Shown here piece by piece: positions 11,101 through 22,572 of a stretch of DNA of 64,000 bases (the stretch's first letter is position 1; each line of letters opens with the position of its first letter). The stretch covers positions 2,604,001 to 2,668,000 of the forward strand of contig JAAXNY010000005.1 of the NCBI GenBank assembly GCA_013420905.1, written 5' to 3'. This DNA comes from Collybia mongolica (Eukaryota > Basidiomycota > Agaricomycetes > Agaricales > Clitocybaceae). The notes under the pieces are model-generated. The model searched no databases, was not told the origin of the DNA, and saw only the letters and a list, made by a program, of their open reading frames with translations. The position numbers and the translations under genes were made by a program.

Positions 11101-12513
11101 CTTCCCATCGCTACATATGGGAGCAGGCTTTGGATGTACGAAGGGGCCCACATGGCAGGCCCCCTCAATAACCTCTGGAAGATGCAAAGATGAGCGTGCC
11201 TTTGGATCACTGGCGCCTTCAAGACATCCCCAAATGGGGCTGGCAAGACCCTCGCAGGCATACCCCCTATCCACCTCCATGTCAGAAAGCTGGTGGAAAG
11301 GAGTCATGTCCGCTCCCGTGCGCTCCAGGCCTCACACGCCTTTCAACGCCTCATTGATGGGAACCACAAATTCTCTGTTGAGACCCTCAATGCCCGCAAC
11401 CCAAGCCGTAGGCTCGGTAAACTTGTATCGCCCATTGTAGAGGCCTGGTCCAACCTTGGCCTCTCTTCCCTGGATCTGGACCCTGTCCACCCACTCAACC
11501 AACCAGGCATGCGCCCCAAGGACCTGTTCCCTGGTCGCATTGTCTACGACATTGTCACCCCCCCACCTAAGGGCAGTGATCACCGCGAGGAATTCATGAA
11601 AGACCGCATCACATCGCTGAAGAGCGCTGTCGATGAGGCCTCTCATTCCCCATGGAGCATCTGCATTATCACTGATGCATCCACCCCCCCTCCTCCCATG
11701 CAGTCAGTCGTGGTGTACCGCATCTGGCACAATGGAGACTTATATGAGGACTGGTTTGCTACTGGCCTATCTACATCTGATGACGCCAAACTGCAAGCAA
11801 TTGCAGAAGGCGCCCAACAGGCAGCTGACATTGGACTAGAGGACATCCATGATGTCCATATCTTCTCTGACTCCATCAACGCCCTCAGGTGTTCCCTTGA
11901 TGCATCGCACCACTCAGGTCAAGCATCAGCCCTCAAAGTGTGCAATGTGCTGCTGCCTTGGCTGCAGCTCCACACCATCCACAAGATTCACCTCCACCAT
12001 ATTACAAGTGGTGTGGAGATTGAAGACCACCAACTGGCACACATCAGCGCCGTCTCAACTCGTGTTGAGGCAGGCGGAGCACTGGTTATATCTGCTGACT
12101 TTGCATGACGCGAAGCAGTTACACGCATGCTTGACGGCTGGAAGTCTCTCTTCCAGTCCAAGTACATTGGCTCCAATTTCCTGACACTCTATGCGAAAAA
12201 GGACACCCCGCTCACTCCGACCCATGTAAACAATGGGCCATGGATGTGCAAGACTGGTCACAGCCATGCTCTGACTGCCTGCTTGGTGCAATGCATCACC
12301 GGACATGCTCCAATTGGGGCGTTCCGATCGCAATTCTTCAAGGAAGAATCTGTCTCCTGTAGGTGCAGTGCTCCCTTGGAAACCGTACAACACATCCTAT
12401 TCAACTGTCCATGGCATGGACGGGAAGACAAGCCCAGCCACCAGCTGCGCTATGCGTGGCTGGTTGAATTCCTCTCGGAGAACGAAAACGCATTCGCGTT
12501 CAATGTTCCCTAG
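11101..12513 (+). pseudogene. LINE ORF2 C-terminal part (RT thumb, RNase H, Cys/His end)
   Basis: A single frame covers the region. It begins LPIATYGSRLWMYEGAHMAG and continues NNLWKMQR, stop, ACLWITGAFKTSP, the conserved region after the RT palm. An RNase H domain follows: ICIITDAST (first acidic residue), KLQAIAEGAQQAADIGL, then HIFSDSINALRCSL. After a second stop come WMCKTGHSHALTACL, ITGHAPIGAFRSQFF and the terminal C-x-C...ETVQHILFNCPWHGRE motif. Both stops are TGA (11191 and 12106) where the family has Arg, explained by CGA to TGA. Otherwise the frame is intact, so the copy is young. Confidence 0.9.
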
Positions 12514-12598
12514 TCCTAAACAGGCTAGGGGCGGTACTCAGTGTTCTAAGTGATGGCTATAGGGTGCTCCCTGCCTGAACATGCGAACCTGGATAATT

Positions 12599-12650
12599 GG
12601 TGGACCTGAAGCCACCACCTGCTGCGGAGCGCCGCAGCAGGGGGTCCACC
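12599..12650 (+). repeat. Stem-loop in LINE 3' UTR
   Basis: The inner stem pairs CCTGCTGCGG (12618-12627) with CCGCAGCAGG (12632-12641) around a four-base AGCG loop. An outer stem pairs GGTGGACC (12599-12606) with GGTCCACC (12643-12650). Such 3' hairpins are used by some LINE reverse transcriptases to recognise their own RNA. That role is inferred here. Confidence 0.75.
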
Positions 12651-12856
12651 CCCTGATGTAGATTGGCCCTTCCGGCCTGTGTATAACGAGCTCTGGCTCC
12701 ATTCGCTAGTCCAACCCCAGTCAGGCGAGCACCCTAGCCTTGCAATGCTTTGTCTCCTGCCCCCTCTCCCCCCCCTTGCCCAATTACTACTTGTAGTGAC
12801 CAGCACATGTATTATGTACAGTTGGTATATAAAATGTTGAACCAAAAAAAAAAAAA

Positions 12857-12870
12857 GTATGATATCTGAG
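12857..12870 (+). repeat. Right 14-bp target-site duplication of nested LINE
   Basis: Exact copy of 11086-11099, directly after the poly(A) tail. Confidence 0.92.
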
Positions 12871-13405
12871 GATCAAGCATTTGTATTACTCAATTAGAAA
12901 CAGAATGCAATGATGAAAATTGAACCACAGATATTATCACTATTGGCTTGTGATACAATGAAAATATACTCCGTGTCCATTCTTGACTCATCGATGGCCT
13001 GCCCCATGTGAGTACCATCCCAGGGACATTGTCACCGAATAGAATGGAAGAGATGGTAATTACATGAATAAGGAAATCTGAAACAACAGGATATATTTCA
13101 GGTAGGGTGGTGCAGTCTGCATGTGCTTGGCACGGTGTTCAGTGGCATTGGTGCAACAAGACATCAAAGCTTCACGTTGTGTTGTTACTGAACCTGTGGC
13201 ATGTGGATGCAAAAAATAAAATAAAGTTTGATCAGGGATACCCATCTAATACTGTCCAATGCCGTGGATGGCCGTCTTTCAACTGCAATGGACAGGTGTT
13301 GACTGTCCTGTCAACATGGTGAACCTGAGGCTGAACGGCACAGGTACAGTAACCGTACTACAGGTCTGTACATACCGTGAGGTATGGTCACGGCGTGCAG
13401 CCCTA

Positions 13406-13413
13406 CTGGGCAC
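13406..13413 (+). repeat. Right 8-bp target-site duplication of hAT-like element
   Basis: CTGGGCAC directly follows the right terminal repeat and is identical to 10646-10653. Confidence 0.9.
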
Positions 13414-14352
13414 TTGGTGCAACATGACCCCTTACAATTGGCTGATGTGTGATCTAACAGATAAAATCCAAAGTTATATTTAGAAGTCTATATACTTACC
13501 TAGCAGAGGAAATCCAAAAAGGATACTCTGAGGATCCTCTGCCAGGTGTCTCCATCTTATATACCTAGCCTAAACAATAGCAGGGAGTTCCCATTGTTGC
13601 CACATGTCTCAGGGTCATACTATACATTAACTACAAGCAAGCTATGTGCTCTCCAATGGTGTGTGCAGTCAACACATATTCACACTTCCCAATGTTTGGT
13701 CTAAAATCTCACTTTACTGACTCTCAACCCACAGACTATGGATTGACACAAAACTTTGAGGGTACCTTATTATGTAGTAAATGTTACAAGATGAACTGAG
13801 TGAGTTGTACAAGTGAACAACTTCAGGCAGGTGCAAACTTGCCTCATCTTGCACACAAATTACATTTCAATGGAGGACATACTGACTGTCTAAGTCATCA
13901 TAGTTATATGGCTATGGGGATCAGAAACTAGCATACAGCACTTTTAAATGGAGAAGAACAGCCAAGGCACCAAAAAATAGATGTATGGCTCACAGGCCCA
14001 GATTGTGATCACAACAAGATAACATTGATTATCTCAAAGTAGGAAGGTATCTACGAAGTTTATTTTGGAGCATTGTACTAGCTACATACTGTCCAAAGAG
14101 GTTGAAAAAACTTGGAGGCAATATTTGGCTTGGAATTGTTGAGATGAGAAAGTGACTGGAGATTTTCTGCATGCAGCTGTCCAGTGAGTTACGTTAATTA
14201 ATTTTTCTTTCTCCGCAACCATGATCACTGAGCCTTAGCAGGAATTCTGACATCCCGCCACTTTTCCGAACTCAGGCCGAGGGAATTAAAAGTTCAACAC
14301 GGTTCAGTTCCGACTTGAAAGCCCAACCACCTCGCAGTTTAATACCGTCACC
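13414..14352. other. Non-coding stretch upstream of HOT gene
   Basis: No gene is seen. An inverted pair GCAGAGGA/TCCTCTGC flanks about 25 bases near 13505-13545. The last 150 bases before the ATG at 14353 are presumably the transhydrogenase promoter and 5' UTR. Confidence 0.6.
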
Positions 14353-16469
14353 ATGTCTGCTGTTGCTTCTCGAAACAGTATCTTTCGCTTGATTAGCGCG
14401 TCACAGCGCTCTGCTTGCCCATGTCATGGTCCCTGTACCTCCCACTCTCATAGTGGTCAAATCCAAGCTCTCAACCAACTGAGAACATTTGCTACCCCAG
14501 TGAACGTCGTGGAAAAGGAGTATGCCTTCGAGGTATGGATTGCGTGACGGAAATGGTCGTTTAGTATTCTACTAATAAGTTATGAAGGTGGCAGCCTCCA
14601 ACCTTAGGTTTGGTGACGGTGTCACAGCAGAGATTGGGATGGACTTAAAGAACATGAAAGCACGCAAGGTATGGACACATACATATAGGTACATGGATGT
14701 CTAACCTCCTTTACAGGTCGGGGTCTTTACTGACCCTAATGTTGCTAAACTTCGGCCCATGAAAACCGTGGGACCCACACTTTGTTTTTGAGCCAGAAGA
14801 TCTAATTATCGCTCCCAGGCTATCGCTGCTCTTGAATCTCAAACGGACCTTCCATTTGAAGTCTTTGATCAAGTTGTCGCGGAGCCCACGGAAGACAGCT
14901 GGACAAAGGCCATTGACTGGGCCAGAAAACACGACTTTAGTCATTTTCTTGCGTATGCGTTCCCCGGCAGCAATGCTTCCGACTTATATTCATTAACCAT
15001 CTTAATAGTGTGGGAGGTGGCAGCGTCATCGATACAGCCAAGGCTGCGAACTTGTGACAAAATTTAAGTTAAAACCCTTTCCACACTAATCCCTCCCCCA
15101 GATTCGCCGCTTACAAGGATGCAGACCTCATGGACTTCATTAATGCACCCATTGGAAAGGGTTTACCTATATCTAGAACTCTTATGCCTTTGATTGCTGT
15201 TCCCACGACGGCCGGAACTGGATCAGAAACTACAGGGACCGCCATTCTTGATATTACATCACGTTCGTTCAAGACAGGGATTGCCAACCGTGCGATGAAA
15301 CCAGTCTTGGGCATTGTGGTAATTTATCTCTGTCCCCACCCTCTACTTCACATCTAAGGTACCTCACATAGGATACCCACAACACGGAATCCTGCCCGAC
15401 GGCAGTCCATATCAGTGCCGGCCTCGATGTATTATTCCACAGCATGGAAAGTTATACAGCGATCCCGTAAATCACATTACTTGGTGGCTCATAATGACAT
15501 ATTAAACTCTTTCAATAGATACACTGAACGCACACCCCGTCCTGCCAATCCTATTCTTAGGCCTGCCTACCAAGGGAGTAACCCAGTCGCTGATATATTC
15601 TCATTATGGGCTCTACAGACTACTGTCAAGTATCTTCCTCGTATTGCCAAGAATCGCGATGACACGGAAGCTCGACGACAGATGCTGTGCGTGAAGTTAA
15701 CATACTGTAACGCGCCAATTTAACACTCACATAGTCTTGCATCTTCTTTCGCTGGTATTGGCTTTGGAAACGCTGGTGTCCATCTATGTCACGGAATGAG
15801 CTATCCCGTGTGTAAAATTTCCTATCATCGCCTTCGTGACTTAACAATACGGTATACCACAATGCTTATAGATCTCAGGCCTGAATAAGAAAGGCCCGAA
15901 ATATAAACATCCAGGCTATGTTACCGATCTACCTATCATCCCCCATGGTGTCAGGTATAAAATACACCTCTGAGTTCTTTATTTAACTTGCTAAACCCTA
16001 TCATCAGTGTCGCGCTGACGGGCCCAGCAGGTAGGCAGGACCGAAGTAGACTGACATTATGATTGAACTGCCTTCTCGACAAGTTTTCCAATTTACCGCA
16101 CCTTCCTCGCCCGATCGCCATCGTCAAGCTCTTGCCATATTCAATTCTACGAATACATCGGACCCGTCAATAACAAGCATTCCCGACCGTGAGATTGGAG
16201 CTTACCTCTATGAATCAATTGCGCGCTTCCTAGACGGTTTGGGTGTTCCTCGTGGGTTGAAGGCTGTAGGGTGCGCTATTTCGAACAATTTTTTGTATCA
16301 TCCTCTCATAGGAATCACTAGATACCAATCAAGTGACATCGACATACTCGTTGAAGGCACTCTTCCTCAGAGGCGTGTACTCGATTTGGCTCCAGGGATT
16401 GGAGATGTCGTTGGCTCTGATGGGAGAGAGCACCTTGCACGTATTATCGAAAGCTCCATGGAATACTGA
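14353..16469 (+). CDS. ADHFE1: Hydroxyacid-oxoacid transhydrogenase, mitochondrial
   Basis: Group III iron-dependent alcohol dehydrogenase family. The ADHFE1 type couples oxidation of 4-hydroxybutyrate to succinate semialdehyde with reduction of 2-oxoglutarate to 2-hydroxyglutarate, without a free cofactor. The N-terminus ([17 protein letters not shown], ending near [10 protein letters not shown]) is a mitochondrial presequence. Family signatures are [50 protein letters not shown], the metal-site region LCHGMSYP, and [16 protein letters not shown]. The C-terminus [17 protein letters not shown] matches the family tail. There are about nine exons with introns of 50-70 nt. It is followed after 191 bases by HIS6 in the same direction, with a separate start and its own function. 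Confidence 0.93.
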
Positions 16470-16660
16470 AGTGGGCCGTTCGTTTTGGCTCAAGTATATC
16501 ATTATGTACAATATTGTTTCTTCCCTTTAAATATACCAGATTTCTCCGCACGTATTATCCGGTTCCAATCATGTGATCGAAGCATGCAGTCACGAGAGCG
16601 GTGGCACCGTGCAGATTCCAAAACCTTCAATCCAATGCCCTTTCCGCAGTCACGTAAACA

Positions 16661-17937
16661 ATGCAACTTACGCGGCACAGCGTTTTTCGACCATGTATTG
16701 ATTTGCACGATGGACAAGTCAAGCAGATTGTTGGCAGTACAATATCGGACACAGCTCCTGAAAATCTCAAGACTAATTTTGTCGCAAGGCTCGTGTAATT
16801 ATTTTCGCCCTTCCCTCTATTTAGTGACGTTAGCGCCCTTTGAAACACTCAGCGATTCTCCCGGAAGCTTTTCTCGTCTATACAAGAAACACAATCTCGA
16901 AGGTGGTCATGTCATCAAACTGGGACCACGAAACGACGCTGCCGCAAGGGAAGCACTAAGCGCATGGTCGGGTTAGGCAGCTCAACATCTGTGTTATTGA
17001 TGAATTGACCCCGGATTAGGTGGACTCCAAATTGGTGGGGGGATCAATGATGAGAATGCAAGGGAATGGCTGGATGCAGGCGCTAGCAAAGTTCGTCACG
17101 CGAAATGCTCCAACTTGTGTTTGAATTGAGATTTTCAGGTCATCGTAACATCATATCTTTTCCCGAACACACGATTCTCATTAGAGAGACTCAGAAGAAT
17201 ATCGTCCGTGGTTGGAAGAGACAAACTTGTGGTTGACCTCAGGTATATGCAACATTCGTACCTTCTTCATTTCATGTTCGTGACACAGAAAGTAGTTGCC
17301 GACGGCGAGGGGATAAGTGGGTTGTAGCGATGAACAAATGGCAAGACATAACGGATATGGAAATATCCAAAGGTGGCATTGTTATCATCCGCTTTACATA
17401 CTGGCTAAGTAAACGAGCAGATAACCTGAATATACTCTCCGAGTATTGCAGGTAAGTCCGCTCTGTGTTGCCTCAGAGGCCACTCCGAGAGTTCCTTTCT
17501 TTAAAGCGAATTTCTGATACATGCTGCCGATGTGGAGGGTCTATGCCAAGGGATTGACCAGGATCTGGTTGAAAGTTAGTTGGAACTCCCTTGCATCTGA
17601 CGTTTGCCGCACTAACTTAATCAGGCCTCGGGAAATGGGTAAGAATCCCTACAACATACGCAGGCGGCGCTAAGGGTTCGCGCATATCATAAGTTGTCCC
17701 TGACCGTTCTCACCCTGGTCCTCAGATATAAGTGACCTTGACCTTGTTGAACGGCTTTCTGAAGGCCGTGTTGATTTGACTTACGGAAGGTGAAAAAAAA
17801 ACACACACAACCAACTACACAACACTGACTCTCTCCGCAGCTCTCTTGATATATTTGGTGGTACATTGGTCAGGTTTCAGAGTCTGGTAGATAGAAATAG
17901 AAACCTAAGGGGAGCTTCAACTTCAATTAGTGAATAA
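16661..17937 (+). CDS. HIS6: Phosphoribosylformimino-AICAR ribotide isomerase HIS6
   Basis: Fourth step of histidine synthesis: isomerises ProFAR to PRFAR on a TIM barrel. I chose ATG 16661 because it reads straight into the family N-terminus, [20 protein letters not shown], with no intron. Later exons give [37 protein letters not shown] followed by [80 protein letters not shown]. About nine exons are needed. An upstream in-frame ATG plus a GTAAAC donor at 16653 look like an alternative first exon, but they do not restore the conserved frame. It resembles fungal HIS6 more than bacterial HisA in its [15 protein letters not shown] segment. Confidence 0.93.
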
Positions 17938-18224
17938 TAGATAAGATAAGGTTCTGCTGATGAGGCGTGGGAACAAACGATACAGTTGTTGGAAATAAGG
18001 TTTGGGACACAAATCTGGATTGCTGAAGCCTGTGATCGCAAAGTACGACGCTGCTCAAGGTGAATATTCCTCTATACGCTATAGAACCAGGCGTGGTTGA
18101 GGGGTTAGAGCTGGTCATCACAGCCACATTGCTTTCTCTTCCTTTCCTTCAAGCATGCAGTTCCTTTCTTGCACGAATACTAGTCCTGACTTCGTTTGTT
18201 CTTCGTTAATTAGGATCCACCAAA

Positions 18225-18767
18225 ATGCCCGGCAAAGTCAAAGCTTACGAACTCCAATCAAAGTGCGCACCTCTGATATACTGGCGCTAATGTGGAGAAT
18301 TGCCGTTCTGACGTGAAATTTAGGTCAAAAAATGATTTATCTAAACAGCTCCTAGAGCTCAAGAACGAACTCTTGACACTGCGGGTACAGAAGATTGCCG
18401 GAGGTTCAGCATCGAAGCTCACAAAAATGTGAGTCTTTGCGTCTGTTCAGGTGGATACAAGATATTTATTTGCCCCAGCTCCGCTGTCCGAAAATCCATT
18501 GCTCGGGTGTTGACCGTCATGAACCAAAAGGCCCGACAAAATCTCCGGGAATACTACAAGGATAAGAAATACCTGCCCCTTGATCTCCGAGCGAAGAAGA
18601 CACGGGCGATCAGACGGCGATTGACCAAGGTATGCAAAGTGATTCTAATTTATAGATCTTTGGCCGTTTACCTGTTTTGCATGCAGCATGAATTATCGCT
18701 GAAGACGCTGAAGCAACGGAAGAAAGAGCAGAACTTCCCTGTCAGGAAGTATGCTGTCAAGGCATGA
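18225..18767 (+). CDS. RPL35: 60S ribosomal protein L35 (uL29)
   Basis: Large-subunit protein near the peptide exit tunnel. Four exons join to [20 protein letters not shown] followed by [20 protein letters not shown], then [40 protein letters not shown] and the lysine-rich C-terminus ending RKYAVKA, about 123 residues, standard length. The first exon is short (38 nt), as is common in fungal ribosomal protein genes. Upstream, 18128-18150 is a pyrimidine-rich run (CTTTCTCTTCCTTTCCTTC), typical of ribosomal protein promoters. Confidence 0.96.
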
Positions 18768-19435
18768 GTGATCTTAGAATGGGGGGTGGGGGTGGGCCAC
18801 GTTCACGTTTTCCACTGTTTTTGTATCCCGCACGCGTTAATCGACTACATTCCCGTGCTTTTATACTGATAACTAGAATCGGGTGTCTACATGTGGTTGC
18901 AATGCAATGTGTTCTGGCAGCACCGAAGTGCGCAGTTTTGAGGCTTGTTTGTGAGACTTGGTGGCGTGGCGGCGAGACCGTTGTTGTCCCGTTTAGACAA
19001 CGCTCCCGTGAACCACCCCTGGCTCGCCCTTCGTCATTGGACTCCCGCTTTCCACATTCGACCCAAATACGACATTTTGCATAGCACGCTGGTTCGCATG
19101 TCAGCTTTGTTGTTATAGTTGGTCACATTGTGTCGAAAGAATTTGAGATCACGAGTTGTTGCTACCCACGGCATTCCGCCGACGTTCTTTCTCGTCCACA
19201 CCACTTGCTTTGGTTTGTTCCCCTGACTGTTCTGAGTTGCCTTTCGTCCGGAGACTAGCCAGATAGGCCTCTAGTTCACTCCATTAACGAAAGCCTAACA
19301 ATGGTGAGTACCATTTTGTGACGTTTGGGGCTTGCACGTGTAGTTGGGTTGATCAATCAAAGGCATGAGGTCAGACAAGATGCAGCTGCTCATGTCCTTT
19401 TTCCGTCATTCTGAGCTCTGTGTCTTCGATCCAAT
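18768..19435. other. Intergenic: RPL35 3' region and kinase promoter
   Basis: No gene is seen. A G-rich run follows the RPL35 stop. ATG at 19302 is directly followed by a strong donor (GTGAGT). In-frame joining to the kinase was not possible, so it more likely marks a 5' UTR intron. Confidence 0.6.
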
Positions 19436-21838
19436 ATGGCCCCTAGCTCCCCTTTCAGAAGGCGAAGTGATTCTGACGATTCTTACAAACTACAGCCTAA
19501 AGCTCTGACCCGCTCTCCCCCATCTTCTCCGCATGTCGAGTCCAAGCCCCACCCAAAGGAACCCTACCCTGTACCTAGCAACAATCCAGCGAGCCAATAT
19601 ACTCTTCTGGAGAAGTTAGGTACGGGCAGCTTTGGGACAGTGTACAAGGCCATGCACAACGATACTAAACAGATAGTAGCCATCAAACAAATAGGTAAGA
19701 CCCTTTAAACATGTTTTCATGTCGGCCAGGTATTGAGCAAAACTATCATCACACAGATTTGGAGGATTCAGACGACGACATCTCCGAAATACAACAAGAG
19801 ATTGCCAGTTTGGCTCAATGCGACTCTGAATACGTGACACGGTACTATGGATCGTTCGTTGTGTCGTATAAACTCTGGATAGTGATGGAATACCTTGCGG
19901 GCGGTTCGTGTCTTGATCTACTCAAACCCGGCATCTTTTCCGAAGCACACATCGCCGTTATCTGTCGTGAGCTTCTCCTCGGTCTTGACTATCTGCATAC
20001 CGAAGGGACAATCCACCGCGATATCAAAGCTGCCAATGTCCTTCTCTCATCGTCGGGCAAAGTAAAGCTGGCTGACTTCGGTGTCGCCGCGCAGCTCACA
20101 AATACCTTGCGGCACACATTTGTTGGAACCCCTTTCTGGATGGCACCGGAAGTTATTCGGCAAGCAGGGTACGATGCGAAGGCAGATATGTGGAGTTTGG
20201 GCATTACTGCTATTGAGATGGCGAAGGGAGAACCACCCCTAGCGGAGTATCACCCCATGCGAGTGTTGTTTCTTATCCCGAAAGCCAAGCCACCTGTCCT
20301 GGAGGGTGCATTTTCATCAGCATTTAAGGATTTTGTGTCCCTTTGCCTCACAAAGGACCCAAACGCTGTAAGGTTTTCCATTTATCTCTCGTGTTACGGA
20401 AAAGTTGCTAAGGTCTTTCCTAGCGGCCAACAGCGAATGAGCTACTTCAACATCGCTTCATTAAAGGCGCTCGTAAAACTTCCTACCTAACGGAGCTCAT
20501 CGAACGACATCAAGACTACCGTGCCCGGTCACCTCAAAAAGGACAACAAATGTATCAACCTTCAATAAGGAACAGTTTGACGTGGGACAACAATGGGACC
20601 TTGAGAAGTGACTGGAACTTCGACACGATAAAATCGACATCTGCTATGGGTACATTTCGCAGCATGACAAAAGATCTCGAATTGCCACCCGGCATGGAAG
20701 CGGACGAAGGCGACATGTCTGATTATGAAGAAGGTCACGCATCGATTGATACAGGTGCTGCCACAAGGGGCAGCGACCCTCTTGTAGCTGGTGGCCTCGC
20801 CTTGAACTCTCATGCAGCACATTCTACCGTCATCATTAAGCCATCACATTCTCTTGCTGAGCGAGATATTCCAGCACTCCTAGAATCAGAAACTACTAGT
20901 CCTCCTGACGAAACACCTTCCGGTAGTCCCCCTACACCTCTAGGTGGTGTATTCGACTCTGACTGTACAACCCCACTAGGTGCACCTCCAGCTTATACTG
21001 GGTCAATTCGTCCTAGCCGACGTGCGTCATATGCGGCCCGAACGTCAGCTAATGGAGCAGGTACAGTATTACGCGAAGCCGACCTTGGAACTGGTGTAGA
21101 TACTATCCGGCCTGTAAAGAAGGTTGATCCTGTAGGATCTCTTAGACTCTCAGCGGAGTTCGTGGGGAGTATGCGACGGGAAGGCGGCGGATCACCTACT
21201 TCCCCGACAGTACACAGGCGTGTAGCAAGCGAGGCGGGGAAGGCAGGAAAAACGATCGTGGATGAGATCGTACTGCCAATATTACAGAAGGTGCGACTGT
21301 TCCTTTCTGGTCGTATTTATCTCTTTTAAGCCAACCGATTTCCAGGCAATTCGAGATGATATGGATGCTCGCGAAATCGAGTCTTTAAGCATGTTGTCTC
21401 GAGGTTTCTCTGAGCTCAAGGAAGCAAACCCTGAGCTTACATACAACGTGATCCTAGATATTCTTTCTGGGATCAACGAGTTCGTTCATCCTCTCATCTT
21501 TTAGTTTTATTGCTAGACTGACATCCCTTCCTGTCTCCAGCAGCTCCTCTGTACGGCAACATGTACAAACTTCCCGTAGTTTGTTCCCTCACAAGAGAAT
21601 CGTTCGTAAGAGTGAAATGACGTCGAAAGGACTCGTGGTTACAGAAGTTCAGGAGGAGGTATCTGGTCTCCCCACGCCGCCCGAGTCTTGTCACTCAATC
21701 ACGCCATCTGTCGTTTCCACAACGTCTGTCAAGAGCGACGATGCAACAACTTCACCTTCGCGCAAGTCACCCATTGCGGAACTTCTCTACATGCGGTGGT
21801 TGGAGGGACTGAAAATAAAGTGGCCTAGTTTAACGTAA
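19436..21838 (+). CDS. Ste20-family GCK-III protein kinase (Nak1/Kic1/MST3 type)
   Basis: Ser/Thr kinase of the germinal-centre III group, which in fungi sits at the top of the RAM/MOR polarity pathway that activates NDR kinases. The N-terminal extension of about 50 residues is basic and Ser/Pro-rich. The kinase domain shows [16 protein letters not shown] (glycine loop), IVAIKQI (catalytic Lys), [40 protein letters not shown] and [20 protein letters not shown]. After it, [19 protein letters not shown] is typical of Nak1/Kic1. A long low-complexity middle follows. The C-terminus [20 protein letters not shown] is a conserved basidiomycete tail. Exon edges around 20370-20470 and 21290-21540 are inferred from splice signals. 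Confidence 0.92.
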
Positions 21839-22572
21839 CCTTCCCACACAGTTCTCTCACTAACGTACGTACTAACGGAATATCTCGAACCCTTCTGCTG
21901 GACTCCTGAGTCCCCTTAATTCGCCTTCCTCCCTTTTGGCCGAGTCCACCTAGTAATCCATATTTTAATCACTAGCAGTGTCTAGTTCTTTATCTGACAC
22001 TATTCCATTTCTTTACTATCGTCATGCTCATACATCTATCCCAAGCCCATCCCTGTATGATATATCCTGCACCAAGTAGTATATTCACGACCCAATTACG
22101 ACCTAGCCAATCCACATGTATACCCATCGTCCACGTTCTTACGAGAATCAACGCCCTTGCTCCATTCATTATTTGGCTTATCACTGTTCAGAGCTTGTTT
22201 GATATCATTTAAATTGATAGTGCTCACGTTCATAACAGCAGAAGATATGCATTTGGGGTTCCAACGGATTGAAAATCTAATACCATATCTATTTCGTGGA
22301 TCGTGACATGTCGTATATAAGGTCGTATGAAGGATGGTGCAGGGAGAATCAGCTGTAGGGTAGGTTGTACGGGTAGAATAATCCTACGTGGATCAAGTAG
22401 TTGAGTGAAGAGAGGACGTATTAAGTAAGTCCGTATATAACCGGGGCATCCTGAGAATTCCAATGTATGAGCGATTAGAGAAGTTGTTCCAGTGCTGAAG
22501 CATTAAGCTGGGAAGAAGATCCATGTGATCAGGAAGAAATGCAAAAATTGAAGAAAACAATAGTTCAAGGCA
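21839..22572. other. Intergenic between two convergent genes
   Basis: The kinase and chitin deacetylase genes end toward each other here. Nothing beyond presumed 3' UTRs is seen. Confidence 0.6.

Larger units (their letters stand above)
11100..12856 (+). mobile_element. 5'-truncated LINE (Tad-like) with poly(A) tail
   Basis: A 1757-bp insertion with target-primed reverse-transcription marks: an abrupt 5' start inside the reverse-transcriptase C-terminal part, a 3' UTR, a tail of 13 A residues (12844-12856) and a 14-bp target duplication on both sides. It sits in the same orientation as the window and splits the hAT-like element, so it is the younger insertion. Confidence 0.93.
10654..13405. 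mobile_element. Non-autonomous hAT-like TIR element (with nested LINE)
   Basis: The left end reads TAGGGCTGCACACCATACC. The reverse complement of the right end reads TAGGGCTGCACGCCGTGACC. The outer 11 bases are identical and 13 of the first 14 match. An exact 8-bp duplication (CTGGGCAC) flanks both sides, the hallmark of hAT-superfamily insertion. Subterminal regions carry many GGTACGG, CCATACCGT and GGTATGG variants in both orientations, like transposase-binding repeats. Removing the nested LINE (11100-12856) and one copy of its duplication leaves about 981 bp with no transposase frame, so the element must have been mobilised in trans. Confidence 0.88.

Noticed and set aside
12546..12845. 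Minus-strand frame of 99 residues
   Set aside because: Lies in the LINE 3' UTR, including the hairpin; no domain.
16583..16660. Upstream ATG and GTAAAC donor as HIS6 first exon
   Set aside because: Splicing them does not restore the conserved frame, while ATG 16661 reads directly into [11 protein letters not shown].
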